NCBI GenBank assembly: GCA_002352055.1
Contig: DEHS01000080.1
Span: 72,825-81,561, forward strand
DNA length: 8,737 nucleotides
Reading direction: 5' to 3'
DNA from: Legionellaceae bacterium UBA2794
GTDB taxonomy: Bacteria; Pseudomonadota; Gammaproteobacteria; Legionellales; Legionellaceae
A model generated the notes under the pieces. That model made no database searches and was not told the DNA's origin. It saw only the letters and a list, made by a program, of their open reading frames with translations. This document shows, piece after piece, positions 5,981 to 8,737 of this stretch. Each line of letters opens with the position of its first letter. The first letter of the stretch is position 1. A program made the position numbers and the translations under genes.

Positions 5981-6952
5981 ATGGAAGCCAAATCCAATCC
6001 CCGTAAAGACCTTCCTAAGGCCAATTCTGGTGATACCAACCTTGGTGAGAAGGTCTTAGAAAAACTTAAAAGTATTGGTTATACCGAAGAAGTCATTTTC
6101 AAAGCACTTTTTCCTGCGATTAAAGAGTATAAATCCGAGCGGCTGCCGATATTTTATACCGATTTTCAAAAAAGGGTAGTGTACCAGCAAAATCATCCTG
6201 AAGAACAAATCGTCTCACCAGCAGAATATATAGGGCATGCTTTAAATGAACGCGGTAAATCTTATGAAACAATTAAAAATTGTTATGAAAACGAAAAGGG
6301 TTCCGATAGTAAGGATATGAAGCAAATAGCCTTCGCAATGGCTAATGTGGTTGGGCGTTCGCGGATGTTTATGGACCCAACCACGTTTGCTAAATTAAGT
6401 AAAGATGTTATTGTTAATGAGAAACAGCATAATGATCAATTAGAGATTAAACGGAAGGATGATGCTGAGATTATAGGAGGCCTGAGGCGGGAGCATAAAT
6501 CGCTTTTTATGTATACAGATACAATGGCCAGCCACTTTAATACGTTAAAGGAAAAAGTCGCTCAAAGGATAAATGAGGATAATGAGTTCACGGTTTCCTC
6601 TCAAAAAGGCCAGGTAAAAGCTCCCAGTCAAATGAATTGGTCCACAGAGTTAGCGCCCCTAATTTCTAAATGCATTGAAGGTAATCCTCTTTTTAGTGAT
6701 CCGCAAAAGTGGCCTGCTAATACCCAAAAGCTTTTTAGTGAGGAGGTTGAAAAGATTTGGGCTAATAAATCATCTGAATCTAAAGAAAAATCTGAGTCTA
6801 ATGAAACACCTTTTAAAAACAGTATGGGTAATATCTTTACCTCACAAGAGCAATTCCCCAAAGCGTTATCAAATTATGTGGTACCACCCAAAAAAGAGAA
6901 AGATCAATCTTTAGAACAGGAGGACCAATCTTCTTCGATTAAACCTAAATGA
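5981..6952 (+). CDS. Unrecognised 323-residue charged protein, candidate Dot/Icm effector
   Basis: I do not recognise a family. The protein is soluble, highly charged and predicted mainly helical, with no signal peptide or membrane segment. Residues 21-50 form a helical unit containing KLKSIGYTEEVIFKAL, which loosely resembles the MGF/MGY loop and flanking helices of UBA-type domains; this is weak. Residues 145-172 are charged and could form a coiled coil. Residues 262-275 are rich in Ser/Glu/Lys (SSESKEKSESNE). The last 18 residues are typical of Dot/Icm signals: glutamates at -18, -12 and -10 (Glu306, Glu312, Glu314), a Ser run, and hydrophobic Ile320 at -4. The ATG follows AGGA with 6-nt spacing, and no alternative in-frame start lies nearby. 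It is AT-rich like sidP, and the TPR gene begins 19 nt downstream, so the two likely form an operon. Effector status is inference from composition, location next to sidP and the possible PmrA site. Confidence 0.85.
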   Translation: MEAKSNPRKDLPKANSGDTNLGEKVLEKLKSIGYTEEVIFKALFPAIKEYKSERLPIFYTDFQKRVVYQQNHPEEQIVSPAEYIGHALNERGKSYETIKNCYENEKGSDSKDMKQIAFAMANVVGRSRMFMDPTTFAKLSKDVIVNEKQHNDQLEIKRKDDAEIIGGLRREHKSLFMYTDTMASHFNTLKEKVAQRINEDNEFTVSSQKGQVKAPSQMNWSTELAPLISKCIEGNPLFSDPQKWPANTQKLFSEEVEKIWANKSSESKEKSESNETPFKNSMGNIFTSQEQFPKALSNYVVPPKKEKDQSLEQEDQSSSIKPK

Positions 6953-6971
6953 TAAATTCAAGGAGGAAGTA

Positions 6972-7358
6972 ATGAAGATTATAAATAAGGAAATTAATGA
7001 GGATAAAATCTTTTCAGGGATAGATCATTTAGATATGAGCTTATTGAATATGGATTTTTTCGCTATTTATCGGGACTATTGCACCGAAATAATCAATGAA
7101 ACAGACAATTCTCAAACTCTCGTAGCTGCATGGATTAATTTAGCATGTAGTTATCGTTTGGAAGGTTTTTCGGAAGACGCTGAAGAAGCACTTAAAGAAG
7201 CAAAAAAAATAGCGCCAGAAAATATAGATGTAATAGAAGAGGAAGCACGAATACGGCAACTGAATCTTGACCCAGACCTGAATGTAACATTGCAACCATT
7301 CTCAATTCTGAGTCATGTGGATGATAAAAGAGCACGATCTCCAAAAAACCTAAATTAA
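6972..7358 (+). CDS. Small single-TPR protein (128 residues)
   Basis: A 128-residue cytoplasmic-type protein with one near-ideal tetratricopeptide repeat at about residues 51-84. Trp54, Leu57, Ala58, Tyr61, Gly65, Ala70, Leu74, Ala77 and Pro82 occupy the consensus positions 4, 7, 8, 11, 15, 20, 24, 27 and 32. The helix before it (around FFAIYRDYCTEII, residues 29-41) and the one after (ENIDVIEEEARIRQL) could pack as flanking partial repeats. TPRs mediate protein-protein contact; no catalytic motif is visible. The start is very well supported by AAGGAGG about 5 nt before ATG. It lies 19 nt after the 323-residue candidate effector on the same strand, so a role as its binding partner, chaperone or modulator is plausible but unproven. 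The stop lies 2 nt from the convergent dapB stop. Confidence 0.85.
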   Translation: MKIINKEINEDKIFSGIDHLDMSLLNMDFFAIYRDYCTEIINETDNSQTLVAAWINLACSYRLEGFSEDAEEALKEAKKIAPENIDVIEEEARIRQLNLDPDLNVTLQPFSILSHVDDKRARSPKNLN

Positions 7359-7360
7359 AG

Positions 7361-7378
7361 TTAGAGCAAATGTTCTAA
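7361..7378. terminator. AT-rich hairpin at the convergent TPR gene / dapB ends
   Basis: TTAGAGC (7361-7367) and GTTCTAA (7372-7378) can form a seven-pair stem with one wobble around the loop AAAT; it overlaps the last codons and stop of dapB. On the minus strand the stem is followed by CTTTAATTT, a weak T-rich tail. It may act as a poor bidirectional terminator between the convergent genes. Because the stop codons are only 2 nt apart, their transcripts probably overlap at the 3' ends. Confidence 0.3.
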
Positions 7379-8092
7379 ACCATAGATCAGGCTATTCAGG
7401 CCCATCACTTTTTGGCATGCCAATATTACACCAGGCATAAAGCATTCCCTATCGATACTGTTATGGGTTATGGATAATGTTTCACCTACATTACCAAATA
7501 TCACCTCTTGACGTGCTAATATTCCAGGCAATCTTAATGAATGAATATTGATATCATGACAGGGGGCCCCACGAGCACCACTAATTAGTTCTTTTAGCGC
7601 CAATTTATTTTTTGGTGTCTGGCGGGCTGTTGCAATCATTTCCGCAGTTTTTAATGCTGTTCCTGAGGGAGCATCAAGTTTATGCTGATGATGGGCTTCA
7701 ATAATCTCGACTTCGGATAAATATTCTGCAGCTTTTGCTGCAAAAATCATCATTAACACAGCGCCTATTGAAAAATTAGGAACAATGATTCCGCCCAATT
7801 GTCTTGCCTCACACAAGGTGCCCAGTTCTTCTATTTGCGCTGAGGTCAAACCCGACGTTCCGATAATAGGACGTGCTCCTTGGGATATTATTTTTAAGGC
7901 ATTATCATAAACACAATCAGCCCTGGTTAAATCAATGACTATCTGCGCGCCAGAATCGATTATTGCCTGCTCCAGATTATCCATTCTGGCGAGTCGACCT
8001 ACCAAGGTAAATTCAGGATGATTTTCCAAAGTAGTGCATGCCAAAGCCCCCATTTTGCCTTGTGATCCATTCACAATGACCTTTATTGTCAT
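7361..8092 (-). CDS. dapB: 4-hydroxy-tetrahydrodipicolinate reductase
   Basis: A 243-residue DapB that reduces the product of DapA to tetrahydrodipicolinate with NAD(P)H, in the diaminopimelate/lysine pathway that feeds peptidoglycan synthesis in the cytoplasm. Visible motifs are the N-terminal Rossmann loop GSQGKMG (residues 9-15), the IDLT strand (53-56), GTSGL at 78-82, VPNFSIGAVLM (104-114), and the family signature EAHHQHKLDAPSGTA (132-146), which contains catalytic His134 and Lys138. At 243 residues it is shorter than the enterobacterial type (273) and closer in length to the short DapBs of several other bacteria. The ATG at 8092-8090 has TGGAGA upstream. It begins 25 nt after a small membrane-protein gene on the same strand, with which it is probably co-transcribed. 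Confidence 0.95.
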   Translation of the reverse strand: MTIKVIVNGSQGKMGALACTTLENHPEFTLVGRLARMDNLEQAIIDSGAQIVIDLTRADCVYDNALKIISQGARPIIGTSGLTSAQIEELGTLCEARQLGGIIVPNFSIGAVLMMIFAAKAAEYLSEVEIIEAHHQHKLDAPSGTALKTAEMIATARQTPKNKLALKELISGARGAPCHDINIHSLRLPGILARQEVIFGNVGETLSITHNSIDRECFMPGVILACQKVMGLNSLIYGLEHLL

Positions 8093-8117
8093 AAATTCTC
8101 CAGTTACGGATTAATAG

Positions 8118-8303
8118 TTATTTTTTATGCGATATATTTGGAACAGGATTAACAAGTCGCCAGGCCCACATTGAAGCAAAAGGCCAACCGATTACGGTAG
8201 CTTGCATAATCAAAGCAACAAATGCCCCACCAGGATTATCATGAATTAACAACACCAACCACGGTAATAATACTGCAAGAATTGACATAATTATTCGTTT
8301 CAT
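8118..8303 (-). CDS. Small Pmp3/YqaE-like membrane protein (61 residues)
   Basis: A 61-residue hydrophobic protein with two predicted membrane helices: about residues 4-20 (IIMSILAVLLPWLVLLI) and about 28-48 (FVALIMQATVIGWPFASMWAW), joined by a short HDNPGG turn. The layout (an LLP motif in the first helix, a Gly-containing turn, then a second helix with GW-P near its middle and a polar tail) resembles the Pmp3/YqaE (UPF0057) family of small inner-membrane proteins, which are linked to membrane potential and stress tolerance in other organisms. Similarity is moderate and judged by eye. The basic start (MKRI) and the lysine-ended tail fit a two-helix hairpin with both ends in the cytoplasm. 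A GGTGGA ribosome binding site lies 5 nt before the ATG. It is the upstream gene of a likely pair with dapB; no functional link is evident. Confidence 0.75.
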   Translation of the reverse strand: MKRIIMSILAVLLPWLVLLIHDNPGGAFVALIMQATVIGWPFASMWAWRLVNPVPNISHKK

Positions 8304-8450
8304 CAGGTATCCACCGTCAAGCTAATTTTTAGTATGGATTAACATCATAAATCATTTTGCGCACGGGATACAGATGAGTTAAATTTATGAGCAGAGCGAT
8401 TGGTTCCCCCTTCGCTGATTAGTTCACTTCTTATATTTTCTTCGTTTCAA

Positions 8451-8495
8451 TGAGTGCTTGCAAACAGGCTTCAAACATTGTACATTGTGCGCTCA
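8451..8495 (+). other. Imperfect long-range hairpin upstream of the ProQ/FinO gene
   Basis: TGAGTGC (8451-8457) can pair with GCGCTCA (8489-8495), six Watson-Crick pairs and one wobble, enclosing 31 nt. Within it, GCTTG (8456-8460) can alternatively pair with CAGGC (8465-8469) around the tetraloop CAAA, so two competing folds are possible. It could be a leader structure, an sRNA end, or nothing functional. Confidence 0.25.
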
Positions 8496-8526
8496 TTTCT
8501 ATGGTGAATAACTGTATTTTCAAATT

Positions 8527-8545
8527 TTGTTATCAGATATGACAA
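8527..8545 (+). other. Hairpin in the presumed 5' leader of the ProQ/FinO gene
   Basis: TTGTTAT (8527-8533) and ATGACAA (8539-8545) form a seven-pair stem with one wobble around a five-base loop, 55 nt upstream of the start codon. ProQ/FinO proteins bind RNA hairpins with single-stranded flanks, so a role in autoregulation is conceivable. No direct evidence is visible. Confidence 0.3.
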
Positions 8546-8600
8546 CCAACAACGCATGGTCAACAGACACGAGTTCACTCTTTAAAACAAAGGTATCCCA

Positions 8601-8737
8601 ATGAGAAAACAGGAGTTGCATCCCCGCACCGCTGTCCTAAATAAAACCCAGAAAAATCAGTCTAAAAAAGCTCGTTCTGATGCTTTAATATGGCTTGCGG
8701 CACAATTTCCAAATGCTTTTGATAATTCCATTCGAAT
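8601..8737 (+). CDS. rocC: ProQ/FinO-domain RNA chaperone, N-terminal fragment (RocC-like)
   Basis: The first 45 codons of a gene that runs off the right edge. The product starts MRKQELHPRTAVLNKTQKNQ, a basic, flexible stretch, and then enters the ProQ/FinO fold with SDALIWLAAQFPNAFDNSIR, matching the first helix of the domain (ALxWLxxxFPxAF). In L. pneumophila the ProQ/FinO protein RocC, together with the small RNA RocR, represses natural transformation by silencing competence mRNAs; this gene is probably its orthologue, given the neighbourhood and the N-terminus. The ATG at 8601 is preceded by AAAGG with 7-nt spacing. The RNA-binding core is outside the window, so paralogy with other ProQ-like proteins cannot be tested here. 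Confidence 0.82.
   Translation, partial: MRKQELHPRTAVLNKTQKNQSKKARSDALIWLAAQFPNAFDNSIR

Larger units (their letters stand above)
8304..8600. other. Intergenic region between the Pmp3-like gene and the ProQ/FinO gene
   Basis: A 297-nt gap between divergent genes. I see no convincing ORF and no tRNA. It must hold promoters for both sides, but neither is obvious by eye; TTGTAC (8479-8484) with TATGGT (8500-8505), spaced 15 nt, is one weak candidate for the plus strand. It also contains ATTGTACA at 8477-8484, the same octamer found in the sidP inverted repeat, and several hairpin-forming stretches, of which the two described separately are the clearest. Confidence 0.5.

Noticed and set aside
6628..6914. 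Two open frames (minus 6628-6861, plus 6675-6914) over the 323-residue gene
   Set aside because: Both are shadows of the longer frame, which has a good ribosome binding site and continues in an operon with the TPR gene.
1..8737. Insertion sequence, tRNA-associated integration site or CRISPR array
   Set aside because: No transposase or integrase frame, no terminal repeats, no tRNA-like cloverleaf and no regularly spaced long repeats were seen.

Overview
The window looks like chromosomal DNA of a Legionella species (class Gammaproteobacteria). Four things support this together: an 830-residue protein with the C-x5-R P-loop of the Legionella phosphoinositide phosphatase effector SidP; its position next to an mmsA-mmsB-acs cluster; the start of a ProQ/FinO-domain gene resembling Legionella rocC at the right edge; and AT-rich intergenic DNA with metabolic genes that are visibly less AT-rich than the effector-type genes. 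From memory, this gene order resembles the lpg0127-lpg0133 stretch of L. pneumophila. I cannot fix the species from the sequence alone.

Left third (1-3182, all on the minus strand, so read right to left): a small dodecin-like gene, then mmsA (methylmalonate-semialdehyde dehydrogenase), mmsB (3-hydroxyisobutyrate dehydrogenase) and the first 168 codons of an acetyl-CoA synthetase-type acs gene that runs off the left edge. The last three are tightly packed (18 nt and 1 nt gaps) and form an operon for late valine catabolism (3-hydroxyisobutyrate to methylmalonate semialdehyde to propionyl-CoA) plus acyl activation.

Middle (3183-7358, plus strand): a divergent promoter region rich in repeats (a perfect 10-bp inverted repeat and three AGGTAAT heptamers) precedes sidP. 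Downstream is a separate two-gene unit: an unrecognised 323-residue soluble, charged protein with an effector-like C-terminus, followed 19 nt later by a 128-residue protein containing one near-ideal TPR motif. The upstream region of this unit contains a strong match to the Legionella PmrA box, but in an unusual place, between the -10-like element and the ribosome binding site. This pair is the most likely undescribed system in the window: a candidate Dot/Icm substrate with a small TPR partner, next to a known effector.

Right part (7361-8737): dapB (dihydrodipicolinate reductase, lysine/diaminopimelate synthesis) and a small two-helix Pmp3/YqaE-like membrane protein lie on the minus strand, convergent with the TPR gene with only 2 nt between the stop codons. 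A roughly 300-nt gap with hairpin-forming sequence then leads to the first 45 codons of the ProQ/FinO RNA chaperone gene on the plus strand. No tRNA, rRNA, CRISPR array, insertion sequence or other mobile element was seen.
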